From contig JANQRS010000060.1 in assembly GCA_028284445.1 (NCBI GenBank), positions 1 to 64,000 of the forward strand: DNA of 64,000 nucleotides, given 5' to 3'. Position numbers and translations under genes: made by a program. Of this stretch, positions 16,609 to 25,514 are shown piece after piece (the first letter of the stretch is position 1; every line of letters starts with the position of its first letter). Below the pieces are notes generated by a model. The model was given only the letters and a program-made list of their open reading frames with translations, had not been told where the DNA came from and ran no database searches. This DNA is from Calditrichia bacterium. GTDB taxonomy: Bacteria; Calditrichota; Calditrichia; RBG-13-44-9; J075.

Positions 16609-18279
16609 TCAATTATTGCGGCTCTTGCTCCTGGAAGACCGTCCGCTGCTTTTGGACGACGATCCGGAAGAGCGTGATGAAGATCTTGCGCTACTGCTGC
16701 TGCGGCTGCTTCCCCGCGAAGAGGAACGCGCACTGCTGCTACTGCGTTTGCTACCAGAACTGGAAGAACGAGCGCTGCTCTTGCTACGCTTGCTGCCGGA
16801 GCTTGATGAGCGGGCACTGCTTTTACTGCGCTTGCTGCCCGAACTTGATGAGCGAGCGCTACTCTTGCTGCGCTTGCTGCCGGAGTTAGATGAACGAGCG
16901 CTACTCTTGCTGCGCTTGCTGCCCGAGCTTGATGAACGAGCACTGCTCTTGCTGCGGCTACGGTCCGTAGAGCGCGCCTTGGTGTTACTGCGACTGCGTT
17001 CGTTTGAGGAACGAGCGCTGCTTTTGCTGCGGTCGCTGGAACGCTGACGAGCGCTGCTGCCGGAAGATCTTCCATCGTCGTTAGAACGATCAACGCGCGG
17101 GTTGCTACGACGGGTTGTGGTTGTACCACGATCGGAGCTGCGACGCCGTTCAGTGCTGCTGTTTACGCCGCGATCTCTTGTCGAAGTCGTGCGTGCGTCC
17201 TCGTTGCTGCGAGCACGTTGACGCGCCCGGGAAGTTGCATTGCGATTCTGAGTAGCGCGACGGCGCGCATCTACAATGCGGGAACGGGGATCTTTTTTGC
17301 CGCGGTCACGAACAGTAGCACCGCTACCTGATCCTTCACCGTCAGCAAGTTCACCCGTATCACCAGCCGTTACGCCGGTTGGATTGGTTCTGGTCGTCGT
17401 TCTGCTGCCATCATTCTCATCGCGAACGGTTCTGCGAGTCACAACTCCGCCGCTGCTGCGGGCACCACTGCCGGTGCGAGTCGTTGTCACGTCGCCGTTA
17501 CGTGCTGCGGTGCCGCCGGTGTTGCTGCCCGATCCAACTGTCGAGCCAGTTCGCCGGGTTGCCGGACGGCCATTGTCACCGCTGGATGCCGTGCGGCGAT
17601 CCCAGCTGCGACGTTCTCCGCCATAGCCTCGACGAGTGCCGCTGTAGTATCCGCCATAATAAGGATATCCATAATGTCGGGTGCGATAGTATCCGCGATA
17701 GGAATAATAGGGATCACAATAAGGTGGATAGTAAATGTATGGTGAATAAAAACCTGTGTCGTAGTAGTATCGTCCATAGCTGCTGTAAACACCAAAGTGC
17801 CAGGACGTGCGGTAACCGTAGTGGCCGTAGTGGCGATAACGCCAGGGATTGTGATAATACGCCCAGCTGTAGCCATAGGGGTAATAGTGATAATCGTAGT
17901 AGTTGTAGTGTGCAAAGCGTGGATCATCGTAAAAATACTTATAGACAATCACATCCGGGTCATCGGCATAGTAGTCATCGCTACCGCCATAACCGTAGCC
18001 GTCATCATAATTATCACTGTCGTAGTCATCAGTCGTGTAGTCGCCGGTTGCATAATCGTTTCTGGGCCGCAAGCCAACATTACTTTCATATTCGCTGGTA
18101 TCGGCATCGCTGTAAACGTCTTCACTGGCCACATCTTCTTCGGCCCGTTCCTGACGATCACCATAGCGAGGATCGTATCGATCAGACTGGGGGGAACCCA
18201 GTTGCGTATAACATCCTTGCAGGAACAATAAACTGGCTACGCCCGCAACGATGAAGCTTAACATCTTAACATTTTTCAT
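16609..18279 (-). CDS. Tyrosine-rich lipoprotein with Ser/Arg/Lys tandem repeats
   Basis: A 556-residue lipoprotein with lipobox LLFLQGC. An acidic segment follows. A very Tyr-rich central part (about 100-220) has many YY, YYY and HYGY patches. A long Ser/Arg/Thr/Gly region makes up the C-terminal half. The last 140 residues contain tandem 14-residue repeats related to SKSSARSSSSGSKR, encoded by a 42-bp DNA repeat at about 16740-16965. The ATG at 18279 has AAGGAAGG seven bases upstream; a GTG at 18285 is less likely. The composition suggests a disordered, strongly basic envelope protein, perhaps binding polyanions or cell wall. No named family is recognised. Confidence 0.8.
   Translation of the reverse strand: MKNVKMLSFIVAGVASLLFLQGCYTQLGSPQSDRYDPRYGDRQERAEEDVASEDVYSDADTSEYESNVGLRPRNDYATGDYTTDDYDSDNYDDGYGYGGSDDYYADDPDVIVYKYFYDDPRFAHYNYYDYHYYPYGYSWAYYHNPWRYRHYGHYGYRTSWHFGVYSSYGRYYYDTGFYSPYIYYPPYCDPYYSYRGYYRTRHYGYPYYGGYYSGTRRGYGGERRSWDRRTASSGDNGRPATRRTGSTVGSGSNTGGTAARNGDVTTTRTGSGARSSGGVVTRRTVRDENDGSRTTTRTNPTGVTAGDTGELADGEGSGSGATVRDRGKKDPRSRIVDARRRATQNRNATSRARQRARSNEDARTTSTRDRGVNSSTERRRSSDRGTTTTRRSNPRVDRSNDDGRSSGSSARQRSSDRSKSSARSSNERSRSNTKARSTDRSRSKSSARSSSSGSKRSKSSARSSNSGSKRSKSSARSSSSGSKRSKSSARSSSSGSKRSKSSARSSSSGSKRSSSSARSSSRGSSRSSSSARSSSRSSGSSSKSSGRSSRSKSRNN
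16740..16965 (-). repeat. 42-bp tandem repeat inside the Ser/Arg lipoprotein gene
   Basis: About five near-identical copies of a 42-bp unit encoding a 14-residue Ser/Lys/Arg repeat. Copies differ mostly at synonymous positions (for example CTTGATGAG/CTTGATGAA/TTAGATGAA on the plus strand), which suggests that the protein sequence is being conserved. Confidence 0.8.
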
Positions 18280-18461
18280 ATGCACACCTTCCTTATTATG
18301 GTCACCACACCTTATTCAATATCAAATATGATACCGAAAAATGCAAGATTGGGGTGAGTTGCATGACAACGTCCTGTTTCTATTGTATTTAATATATTTT
18401 CAAGTCGGCAAAATTCTGTACGAAAAATCACAAACTGTCAACGAGGTATACAATTTACCTG

Positions 18462-19922
18462 TTAACGGCGTTTATAAATTGTCGAATCCATCTCGTACCG
18501 TTGCAGTTTCTTGTGCAATCCGAGACGGCTTAAGCCCAATTTTTTCGCGGCTTTACTGATGTTTCCCCGATATTCTTTTAAGGTCTGATCAATGTAAAAG
18601 CGCTCCATCGCTTCGGTTATTTCTTTCAGGGTCTGCTCGCCGGCCTGAAAGTCCATGAAGTTGGGACGGCCATCAGCACCGCTGCTATCCATATCCGTAC
18701 CAAGCACACTGGTGTCAATCATGCCATCGGGTTCAGCCAATGTAACTGCCCGCTCCATAAGGTTCTCGAGCTGGCGTACGTTGCCGGGGAAGTCGCCCCC
18801 CATCAGCATCGATAGCGCGCCGGGTTCAATACCGGCAATTCTCTTCCCGGATTTTGACGTAAACTTTTGAAGAAAATAGTCTACCAACAACGGAATATCT
18901 TCGCGACGGTCACGCAAGGGCGGCAGGGAAATGGGAAAGACATTCAGCCGGTAATAAAGATCCTGCCTGAAAGTGCCGTCAGCAATGGCCTCCGGCAAGC
19001 TGCGGTTGGCCGCAGAAACGATTCGAACATCCACCTTGATAGTTTTTTCAGATCCAACAGGATGAATTTCTCCCTCCTGCAATACCCGCAACAGGCGCTG
19101 CTGCATGGCCGGTGAGGTATCTCCGATTTCATCCAGAAAAACTGTTCCGCCATCAGCCAGTTCAAATAGGCCTTTTTTGTCACCGGTAGCTCCGGTAAAG
19201 GCCCCACGCACATGTCCAAACAACTCACTTTCAAGGAGGGTGTCCGGTAACGCTCCGCAGTTCTGCGCAACAAACATTTGATCAGCTCGCGGACCATTAT
19301 GATGAATCGCCCGGGCAATAAGCTCCTTCCCTGTGCCGGTTTCACCATTGATCAATACTGTCACGTCCGAGGGAATCGCTTTCTTCAGAAGTGAAAAAAC
19401 CTGCCTCATGGCAGCGCTTTCACCAATGATGTTATCGAAGCTGTATTCTTTACCGATTTGCTCATGGAGAATGGTATTCTCTTCGGTGAGTTTCTGATTA
19501 GCAGCCTGGAGCTCATTCATCAGGCGGCGATTTTCCAATCGCAGATGATATTGTTCAATGGCCCGCTGCACAATAATGCGCAGCTCATCCGGCTCCCAGG
19601 GCTTATGGATATAATAAAAGATCTGGGCATCATTGATTGCCTGGATGGTTGCTTCAACGTCGGTGTAACCGGTAATCAAAATGCGCATGGCATCGGGCTG
19701 TATCTCCAATGCTTTTTGGAAAAGGTCTACCCCGCTCATGCCCGGCATCCGCTGATCCGCGAGGATCAACCCAACTTTCTGTGACTTCAATACTTCCAGT
19801 GCAGAATTCCCATTCAGGGATTGAATAACGTCGTACTGGCGACGCAAGGTGCGGAAGATAGCATTCAGGCTCGATTGCTCATCATCGACCGCGAGGATTT
19901 TTAGTTTTTGCTGTTCGTCCAT
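18462..19922 (-). CDS. NtrC-family sigma-54-dependent response regulator
   Basis: A 486-residue activator with three parts. The receiver (8-125) has DDE, phosphorylated Asp56 in LADQRMP, ITGYTD and HKPW. The AAA+ domain (about 165-400) has Walker A GETGTGKE, the sigma-54-contacting GAFTGA and Walker B GGTVFLDEIGD. The C-terminal Fis-type helix-turn-helix has GNISKAAKKLGLSRLGLHKKL. It activates promoters read by sigma-54 polymerase when phosphorylated. It lies 42 bases behind the propeller-sensor kinase gene on the same strand, so the two most likely form one two-component system. Confidence 0.93.
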   Translation of the reverse strand: MDEQQKLKILAVDDEQSSLNAIFRTLRRQYDVIQSLNGNSALEVLKSQKVGLILADQRMPGMSGVDLFQKALEIQPDAMRILITGYTDVEATIQAINDAQIFYYIHKPWEPDELRIIVQRAIEQYHLRLENRRLMNELQAANQKLTEENTILHEQIGKEYSFDNIIGESAAMRQVFSLLKKAIPSDVTVLINGETGTGKELIARAIHHNGPRADQMFVAQNCGALPDTLLESELFGHVRGAFTGATGDKKGLFELADGGTVFLDEIGDTSPAMQQRLLRVLQEGEIHPVGSEKTIKVDVRIVSAANRSLPEAIADGTFRQDLYYRLNVFPISLPPLRDRREDIPLLVDYFLQKFTSKSGKRIAGIEPGALSMLMGGDFPGNVRQLENLMERAVTLAEPDGMIDTSVLGTDMDSSGADGRPNFMDFQAGEQTLKEITEAMERFYIDQTLKEYRGNISKAAKKLGLSRLGLHKKLQRYEMDSTIYKRR

Positions 19923-19964
19923 TTTCTGGTATAGGGGCGAAAGCCCCGTCCTTCCTGTATCGTA

Positions 19965-22900
19965 TTAGTCTGCTTTCCCGTCAGAGTGCATGGTAGCGGA
20001 TGCCTGGTTTTCGCTGTCAATTTTGGCGCGAACCGGCAAAATAATCGTAAAGATAGTTCCCTCCCCGGCTTCGCTGGCCACGCGAATATCACCGCCATGC
20101 TTCTTCACAATATTATACGAAATACTGAGTCCCAATCCCGTTCCATCGCCAATCGGTTTGGTAGTAAAGAAGGGGTCAAAGATTTTTCGGTGTAGTTCAG
20201 CCGGAATCCCTTTGCCGCTGTCCTCTATGGCAATGTGAACAGTGTCGGCAACCTGTTTTGTGGTGATGGTGATACTGCCGCTGCCTTCGATCGCCTGGGT
20301 GGCGTTTACCAGAACATTCATAAATACCTGATTGATATTACCCGGATTACAATAAACCGCGGGAATATCACCGTAGTTCTGCTTGACCTCAATACGGTCT
20401 TTTATCTCGTTATTCAACAACAGCAGGGTTGAGTCAAGCCCTTCATGCAAGTCAACTTCCTTAAATTCCGCTTCATCAAGCCGCGAAAAGTTTCGCAGGT
20501 TCTGCACAACATGACGCACGCGCTGGCTTCCTTCGAGGGACTCATCTATCAGATTGGTAATATCCTTTTGTATGAATTCAAAATCATAGTGCGAATCCAG
20601 CTGTTGAAGCTGCTCCGCCAATTTCGCATCTTGTTGCCCATTACGTTCCGTGACGGCTTTGAGCAACTCGGTAATGGCACTGCTGTATTCACGCAGCTCC
20701 TTCATATTCGCATAAACGAAGCTAATGGGGTTATTCAATTCGTGCGCAATTCCGGCAACCAGTTGACCGAGGCCGGCCATCTTCTCACTCTGAATTAATT
20801 GTGATTGTGTATTCTGCAATTCCCGATAGAGCTGTTCCAACTGCTTATGCTGATTTTCCAATTCCAGCACATACTTCTCGCGGATTTCCGTCTCCGTCAG
20901 CCGTTTGATCAGCTCCTGACTTTCCTTAATATAGTTATTGTTTTCAATCGCAATTGCCGCCTGGCCTGCCGAGATTTGCAGCAATTGCAAGTCGTTCAAA
21001 TGAAGCTGTCCGCCATTTGCAGGCGGTCCAAGCAGGAGAAGTCCATGCAAGCGCTGGTTACGGCCCAGAGGCACATACCAATGCACGCCGGCTTCTCTTA
21101 ATGCTTGCGGTGCCTCAATAGCCGTTTCGCGGTCAAGCATTGGCAAATCCAGCAATTTCTGTTGAAAGCCGGCGGCAATATCAACGCTTTCGACACGCTC
21201 CGGCCAGTGACCATCAACAGCTTGCAGCTGCGCCTGCTCCTGTTCAATCGTCATTACCGCGGAGAACTCTACACTCATAGCACCAACAACCGTTTGCGCC
21301 ATTCGCTCAAAGAGTTCGTTGTTGTCCTTGATCAAAATCAGTTGCCGGGAGAAATCCTGCAGCAGCTGACGGTAACCGGCACGCTGGCTCTCCAGCCGAT
21401 GAATTTTTTCCATGAAGATGGCAAAAATCGCGATCAAACCGGAAAGCACCCCTAATTGGACTAACAATACATTTGCCAGTGGAGTTCCCGACATCCACAG
21501 GAACATGACGGTGGACAGGACAACGAAGCTGATCAGGAAAAGAGTTGTTTGCTTGTTTTGCCATTGATATCGGCGGGAGGCCATAAAAATAAACCCGACG
21601 ATCAGGCCGATCAGCAAAGACAGCAGGAAAAAGTTTTGCCAAAATGTCGGTCCGCGGGTAATTCCAATTGCACGGTACATCAGGCGATGCCAGCTCACTA
21701 TGAGCGGATTATCAATTTCGTCGAAATAGTAGGTTTGTCCGGCTCTTAAGTCTTTTAATTGCTGGTCTTCTCCGCCGGGAAAGCGAATTAGTGCAGTGTA
21801 AGTGAAAGCGGGATCCACACCAAAATGAAGCACCGGCTCATTCACAGATAAATAACCGGAGCCACCGGAGACCTCGCGATACCCCAGAATCTCTTTGGAC
21901 TTCCCATCGGAGAGCTGACGAAATAACCAAACCTTGGCGCCGACGGCATCGCGATTACTGGTGACGCCTTGTAGTTGTATTCGAATAGAATTTGGTGACT
22001 GCAGGGGATTTCGATAGAAGAAACTGCTGGTGTCTTTATTCGCTACAAAAAGGTCAATGTCGCCATCCTGGTCATAGTCAGCGACCGCGCAACCGGTGCT
22101 ATAGGGATCTGCTCGTCCACCCGCCTGCACCTTATCGCGATACGCTTCTTCGAAGCGATATGGTTCGTACTGCAAAAAAAGCTGATTTGGGCCAATATTG
22201 GTAAAAAAGACATCCAGTAAGCCATTATTATCGAAATCAGCCATGACACTGCCGTATGCAGGGAAGGGATTCGCGAGTCCGGCAACATCTCCAGCCTCGC
22301 TAAATTGCCAGGCATTTCCACGGTCCAGATGATTAATGTACAGAGCGGTTAGACGGGTTCGATCCGTTACCAATACATCGAGGTCGCCATCATTGTCAAT
22401 ATCACCAAATGTTATCCCATTGCTTTCTGTTTGCTGCACCAGATGCTTCAGCGGCAGTTGTATGGGCTCAAAATATTCGCCGTTCACATTGCGATAGAAC
22501 ACGTCAGGTGCTGACCAGGTACAAACGTATAAGTCCGGGTATTCATCCCCGTCAATATCAGCAAAGGAAGCGCCCTGGCTATTGGCCTTCAAATCAACCC
22601 GATATTCCTCGCCGAGATCAACAAATTCACCATAGCCGTTATTGACGAAGAGATGATTTTTGTAGTGTTCATCGGTAATGTAGAGATCGAGATCCCCATC
22701 AAGATCTACGTCGGCCCAGGCCCCGCCGTTGCCGTCAAGCGGAAAGTTATCACCACCGATTCGAATTGGTGTGCCGTATTGCATCAGGTCGTCTGCCGGA
22801 AACAAGGTGCTGGTAGCGCCCCAGCCGATTATGGCCACATCTTGCAGGCCGTCATTATTAAAATCAACAATGGATGCCCCTAACTCCAGGTGACGTTGGC

Positions 22901-23228
22901 GCTGCGACATCAGGTTGCCGCCAAGACCGGTTTGGATGGTCCGGTCTATAAACAGCCCATGGACGCCTTGATTCACCAATAAGCGATTGAGGTCTCGGAA
23001 GCGAACAACATAAAGATCAGGGAGCGTGTCGCCGGTAATGTCGCGAAAGGCCACGCCGTAGCTGTCCTCAAATTCGGGCAGCTCATTTTCGAGGGGATTC
23101 ACAGCAAACATTTGCTGATACCAGGGTAAATCATCGCTGTCAGGATCTTGCGCAAAGAGGTGTACCGGCATCAAGAATGACAGTAAGAGAAGCAGAACAG
23201 CAAAAAGCGGTGATTTTGCAAGCCACAT
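19965..23228 (-). CDS. Sensor histidine kinase with FG-GAP/ASPIC beta-propeller sensor
   Basis: A 1087-residue protein. After a signal peptide (to about residue 26), residues 55-410 hold repeated FG-GAP/VCBS blades with Ca-binding-like DxDxDG motifs (DFNNDGLQD, DVDLDGDLD, DIDGDEYPD, DIDNDGDLD, DFDNNGLLD, DYDQDGDID). Residues 413-505 match an ASPIC/UnbV module (NRDAVGAKVWL, GGSGYLSVNEPVLHFG). Three transmembrane helices (531-550, 561-580, 586-607) follow, then a GAF-like domain (about 615-765), a coiled coil, HisKA with His829 in GIAHELNNP and an ATPase domain with NVLVNATQAI, DSGKGIP and GTGLGLSI. The propeller should face the periplasm. No ribosome binding site is evident at the start. Confidence 0.9.
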   Translation of the reverse strand: MWLAKSPLFAVLLLLLSFLMPVHLFAQDPDSDDLPWYQQMFAVNPLENELPEFEDSYGVAFRDITGDTLPDLYVVRFRDLNRLLVNQGVHGLFIDRTIQTGLGGNLMSQRQRHLELGASIVDFNNDGLQDVAIIGWGATSTLFPADDLMQYGTPIRIGGDNFPLDGNGGAWADVDLDGDLDLYITDEHYKNHLFVNNGYGEFVDLGEEYRVDLKANSQGASFADIDGDEYPDLYVCTWSAPDVFYRNVNGEYFEPIQLPLKHLVQQTESNGITFGDIDNDGDLDVLVTDRTRLTALYINHLDRGNAWQFSEAGDVAGLANPFPAYGSVMADFDNNGLLDVFFTNIGPNQLFLQYEPYRFEEAYRDKVQAGGRADPYSTGCAVADYDQDGDIDLFVANKDTSSFFYRNPLQSPNSIRIQLQGVTSNRDAVGAKVWLFRQLSDGKSKEILGYREVSGGSGYLSVNEPVLHFGVDPAFTYTALIRFPGGEDQQLKDLRAGQTYYFDEIDNPLIVSWHRLMYRAIGITRGPTFWQNFFLLSLLIGLIVGFIFMASRRYQWQNKQTTLFLISFVVLSTVMFLWMSGTPLANVLLVQLGVLSGLIAIFAIFMEKIHRLESQRAGYRQLLQDFSRQLILIKDNNELFERMAQTVVGAMSVEFSAVMTIEQEQAQLQAVDGHWPERVESVDIAAGFQQKLLDLPMLDRETAIEAPQALREAGVHWYVPLGRNQRLHGLLLLGPPANGGQLHLNDLQLLQISAGQAAIAIENNNYIKESQELIKRLTETEIREKYVLELENQHKQLEQLYRELQNTQSQLIQSEKMAGLGQLVAGIAHELNNPISFVYANMKELREYSSAITELLKAVTERNGQQDAKLAEQLQQLDSHYDFEFIQKDITNLIDESLEGSQRVRHVVQNLRNFSRLDEAEFKEVDLHEGLDSTLLLLNNEIKDRIEVKQNYGDIPAVYCNPGNINQVFMNVLVNATQAIEGSGSITITTKQVADTVHIAIEDSGKGIPAELHRKIFDPFFTTKPIGDGTGLGLSISYNIVKKHGGDIRVASEAGEGTIFTIILPVRAKIDSENQASATMHSDGKAD

Positions 23229-23281
23229 AAAAAAATATAGATCGCGTCAGTGCGCTATTCAAGGGAAATCTCGCCGGCTCG

Positions 23282-23734
23282 CTACTGGATCAATTCAAGA
23301 GAATTCCATTCCGGGTCGCGCAAGGAGGCATGCAGTCTTCCGTCAACTTCAGCAACATCTGAAATCAACGTGCCGCCGCTGGCCAATCCCTTTGCCAGCG
23401 CAGCACGAACATCATCTACGACAAAGCGTAGCTGAATGCTATTAATATCTGTATTCACACCTGCAAGTTCACTGGGGCAGAGCATCAGCTCCATCTTGCC
23501 CAATTTACCACTGTATAGTTGATACCCGGCAAGTTCCAGCGGCATAAAATCAACGCCAAAAACAGCGCCGTAAAAATTCCGGGTTTCATCTATTTTGTTT
23601 ACAGCCAGGGTAATCTTATCGATCAAAACCATCTCTTCACTCCGTGCTTCATAGTTTGCCCTCTGCGCAAAACCGATGATACCGACGGAGAATACCAACA
23701 TCGCTGCTAAAATCAGATTGCTCGACTCTTTCAT
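23282..23734 (-). CDS. Exported VOC (glyoxalase-fold) family protein
   Basis: A 150-residue protein with an N-terminal hydrophobic segment (8-23, ending IIGFAQ) that looks like a signal peptide or anchor. A single VOC module follows: ITLAVNKIDETRNFYGAVFG, then ELMLCPSE, IQLRFVVDDVRAAL and LHASLRDPEWNSLELIQ. The last Glu of WNSLEL is a usual metal-ligand position; the first-strand position has no His. Export is unusual for this mainly cytoplasmic family. GGAG lies seven bases before the ATG. The substrate is unknown. Confidence 0.8.
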   Translation of the reverse strand: MKESSNLILAAMLVFSVGIIGFAQRANYEARSEEMVLIDKITLAVNKIDETRNFYGAVFGVDFMPLELAGYQLYSGKLGKMELMLCPSELAGVNTDINSIQLRFVVDDVRAALAKGLASGGTLISDVAEVDGRLHASLRDPEWNSLELIQ

Positions 23735-23758
23735 CTTTCATCTCCATTTAGCATAGGG

Positions 23759-24007
23759 TTACACAACTGCCCGTAATGCCCAAACAAATTTCCGCGAATC
23801 AAAATGTAGTTCATATTTATTCTTGCCATCCGACTCGATCAGGAAATGATACATCTCCGTCGCACCGCGATTTTCGCGCCACTTTTTCTTTATTCGGCGA
23901 ATGGGATACACCCGGCCATTCATGCGAAACTTTACCGGGTCCATTTTGCCGTTTTCAAAAAACGTTAATACATCAACACGCTTCATTCCTGCTGTGCTTT
24001 TCAACAT
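23759..24007 (-). CDS. Small basic protein of unknown function (DUF6504-like pattern)
   Basis: An 82-residue protein with PVKFRMNGRVYPIRRIKKKWRE in its first half and YHFLIESDGKNKYELHFD near its end. The order of a PVxF-x-x-GR-Y-x-I-x-x-I-x-x-x-W strand pattern followed by a Tyr-rich hairpin resembles the DUF6504 domain; this is an impression, not a search result. AAGGAG lies eight bases upstream of the ATG, which supports it as a real gene. It sits between the exported VOC gene and the anti-sigma factor gene. Confidence 0.6.
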   Translation of the reverse strand: MLKSTAGMKRVDVLTFFENGKMDPVKFRMNGRVYPIRRIKKKWRENRGATEMYHFLIESDGKNKYELHFDSRKFVWALRAVV

Positions 24008-24263
24008 AAGCTGTTCTCCTTTGCCTCATGCAATGGGGTGGTTCCGAAATTTGGTGAATTGAACTAGTGAACGAAAATCCACTCCCATAATAGTGGAAAA
24101 GGAATTACGATGCAAGGAATTTATTTCAAAAAACTATACTTTTGTTCACGCTTTTTAAGGTAGGTATATCAGAGGAAGGAGGGAGAAAGAATGGCCGGAA
24201 ATGAAGCGCTTTTTAGCCGAAGAAAAGACCCGTCCGGGCCCGATGGCGGCATCTTCCAGTCGC

Positions 24264-24509
24264 CTATTTGCGATTTTTAATGCGTTCCAAAAGATTCTTC
24301 TTCACGTTTTCCGGACAAGGCGTTTCTTCGTTCAGATTCTTACAAACCTTGACAGTCATCTTCACGGAATCAATGTATTTCTGACATTCCGGGCAGTTTT
24401 GCACGTGATCATGCAATTCCTTGCACATTGGGCTGGCGAAATCATAGCCCAGATAATCGCATAGTTCATCGACGATCTTCTTTGAGCAGGCCTTTGAATG
24501 GCTATCCAT
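24264..24509 (-). CDS. Zinc-finger anti-sigma factor (zf-HC2-like)
   Basis: An 81-residue soluble protein with the anti-sigma zinc motif His-x3-Cys-x2-Cys in HVQNCPEC, plus upstream Cys residues in the same helix pair (CSKKIVDELCDYLG). Proteins of this kind hold their ECF sigma factor inactive and often release it in response to oxidation or metal loss. It starts three bases after the stop of the ECF sigma gene, so the pair is translationally linked. The lack of a membrane helix means the signal is probably sensed in the cytoplasm. Confidence 0.8.
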   Translation of the reverse strand: MDSHSKACSKKIVDELCDYLGYDFASPMCKELHDHVQNCPECQKYIDSVKMTVKVCKNLNEETPCPENVKKNLLERIKNRK

Positions 24510-24512
24510 CGC

Positions 24513-25106
24513 TTAAGCTTTCGTTGTCATTTGTTCGTTCATATATTCTGCCAATTTATCGCGTAAAAACATGCGAGCTCGCTTCAGGCGAACCTTGACA
24601 TTGGTTTCTGTGATTCCCAGGACCTTGCTACTTTCCCGTATCGAGAGATTTTCCAGATCCCGCAGAATAAAAACGGACCGGTAAATTTCCGGTAGTGAAT
24701 CAACAGCCCTGTTGAGATGCTCACGAAACTCTTCAGACAACATGTTCTCCAGAGGACGTGCTTGCCATTCCTCAATTTCAACATAGTTGGGACGATCAAA
24801 ATACTTCTCGAGATCATCATCGGTTAACACCGTGCGCTTATCCTTGCGCAACTTCATCAGGCTGAGGTTGGTTGTAATCCGATATATCCAGGTAAAGAAG
24901 TCGGAACGGCCATCAAAGCTGTCGATCTTCTCAAGGACTTTTATGAAAGTCTCCTGGGTGATATCAGCAGCATCATCACTGCGACGCAGAATTCTCAGCG
25001 CAAGGTTATATACCCGGTCACTGTAAAGGTGAACCAATTGAGTATAAGCTTCCTCGTCTCCTGCCTGCGCCTTTTTGACCAACGCCTGAATCTGTTTTTT
25101 ATCCAT
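24513..25106 (-). CDS. ECF-type RNA polymerase sigma factor
   Basis: A 197-residue sigma-70 family protein with region 2 (YNLALRILRRSDDAADITQETFIKVLEKIDSF, then FFTWIYRITTNLSL) and region 4 (LPEIYRSVFILRDLENLSIRESSKVLGITETNVKVRLKRARMFLRDKL). The MDKKQIQALVKKAQAGDEEAY start at 25106 matches the usual ECF N-terminus; a longer frame opening at 25286 would add 60 unrelated residues and cross the likely promoter. The gene immediately downstream encodes its zinc-finger anti-sigma factor. Confidence 0.92.
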   Translation of the reverse strand: MDKKQIQALVKKAQAGDEEAYTQLVHLYSDRVYNLALRILRRSDDAADITQETFIKVLEKIDSFDGRSDFFTWIYRITTNLSLMKLRKDKRTVLTDDDLEKYFDRPNYVEIEEWQARPLENMLSEEFREHLNRAVDSLPEIYRSVFILRDLENLSIRESSKVLGITETNVKVRLKRARMFLRDKLAEYMNEQMTTKA

Positions 25107-25142
25107 GTATACCGCTATTGTGTAAGATTCCAAGTACCCTGT

Positions 25143-25152
25143 AAAGGTTACA
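25143..25152 (-). promoter_or_regulatory. Candidate ECF -35 element (TGTAACCTTT)
   Basis: The minus strand reads TGTAACCTTT 36-46 bases before the ECF sigma start. This resembles the AAC-containing -35 element of many ECF promoters and would allow autoregulation. A clear matching -10 was not identified. Confidence 0.35.
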
Positions 25153-25310
25153 AAGTTAATCAAATCATTACGCGTTTCAAAGGAGAATCGGGGAAGGCAG
25201 TGGCAGCCCATGCGCGACGATGCCGCGCACGAGAGACAAAACAGGTTTGATTTTTGACGCCTAAACGAGTTCCCAATTTTCTGCATTGCAGATTTGCCTA
25301 TTTGCAGATT

Positions 25311-25514
25311 TTAGAACTTCCGTTCATACAGCCATTTTGGCAGAACTATTGAGCATGCTTCATCATTGCGCTCAATCTGGATTTTGGTTTTCGGCAACCA
25401 GGCGTGACGATATCCAAATTCCACCAAAACTGCTGTGGAGGTCTCGTGGGCGATGACGGGATTTTCGATGGTAACCTTCCGGTAGTCGAGTAGGCGTAAC
25501 AGTTTGCGGTGCAT
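25311..25514 (-). CDS. Small protein of unknown function, paralogue A
   Basis: A 67-residue protein with strong resemblance to the next gene upstream (25767-25970). They share VTI-x-x-P-x-I-x-HET-x-T-x-VLVE-x-x-YRHAWLPK, an I-x-IE core and the ending LP-x-WLYE-x-KF. AAGGAG lies five bases before the ATG, and conservation against its paralogue shows it is coding. No signal peptide or known domain. It lies directly upstream of the ECF sigma gene on the same strand. Confidence 0.75.
   Translation of the reverse strand: MHRKLLRLLDYRKVTIENPVIAHETSTAVLVEFGYRHAWLPKTKIQIERNDEACSIVLPKWLYERKF

Noticed and set aside
16511..17047. Plus-strand frame of 178 codons, rich in Leu/Arg repeats
   Set aside because: It is the antisense of the 42-bp repeat in the Ser/Arg lipoprotein gene; the minus-strand frame has a lipobox, a good ribosome binding site and a full-length structure.
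17276..18254. Other long plus-strand frames opposite the lipoprotein gene
   Set aside because: Low stop-codon frequency is caused by the biased composition of the real gene. No ribosome binding site or domain was seen.
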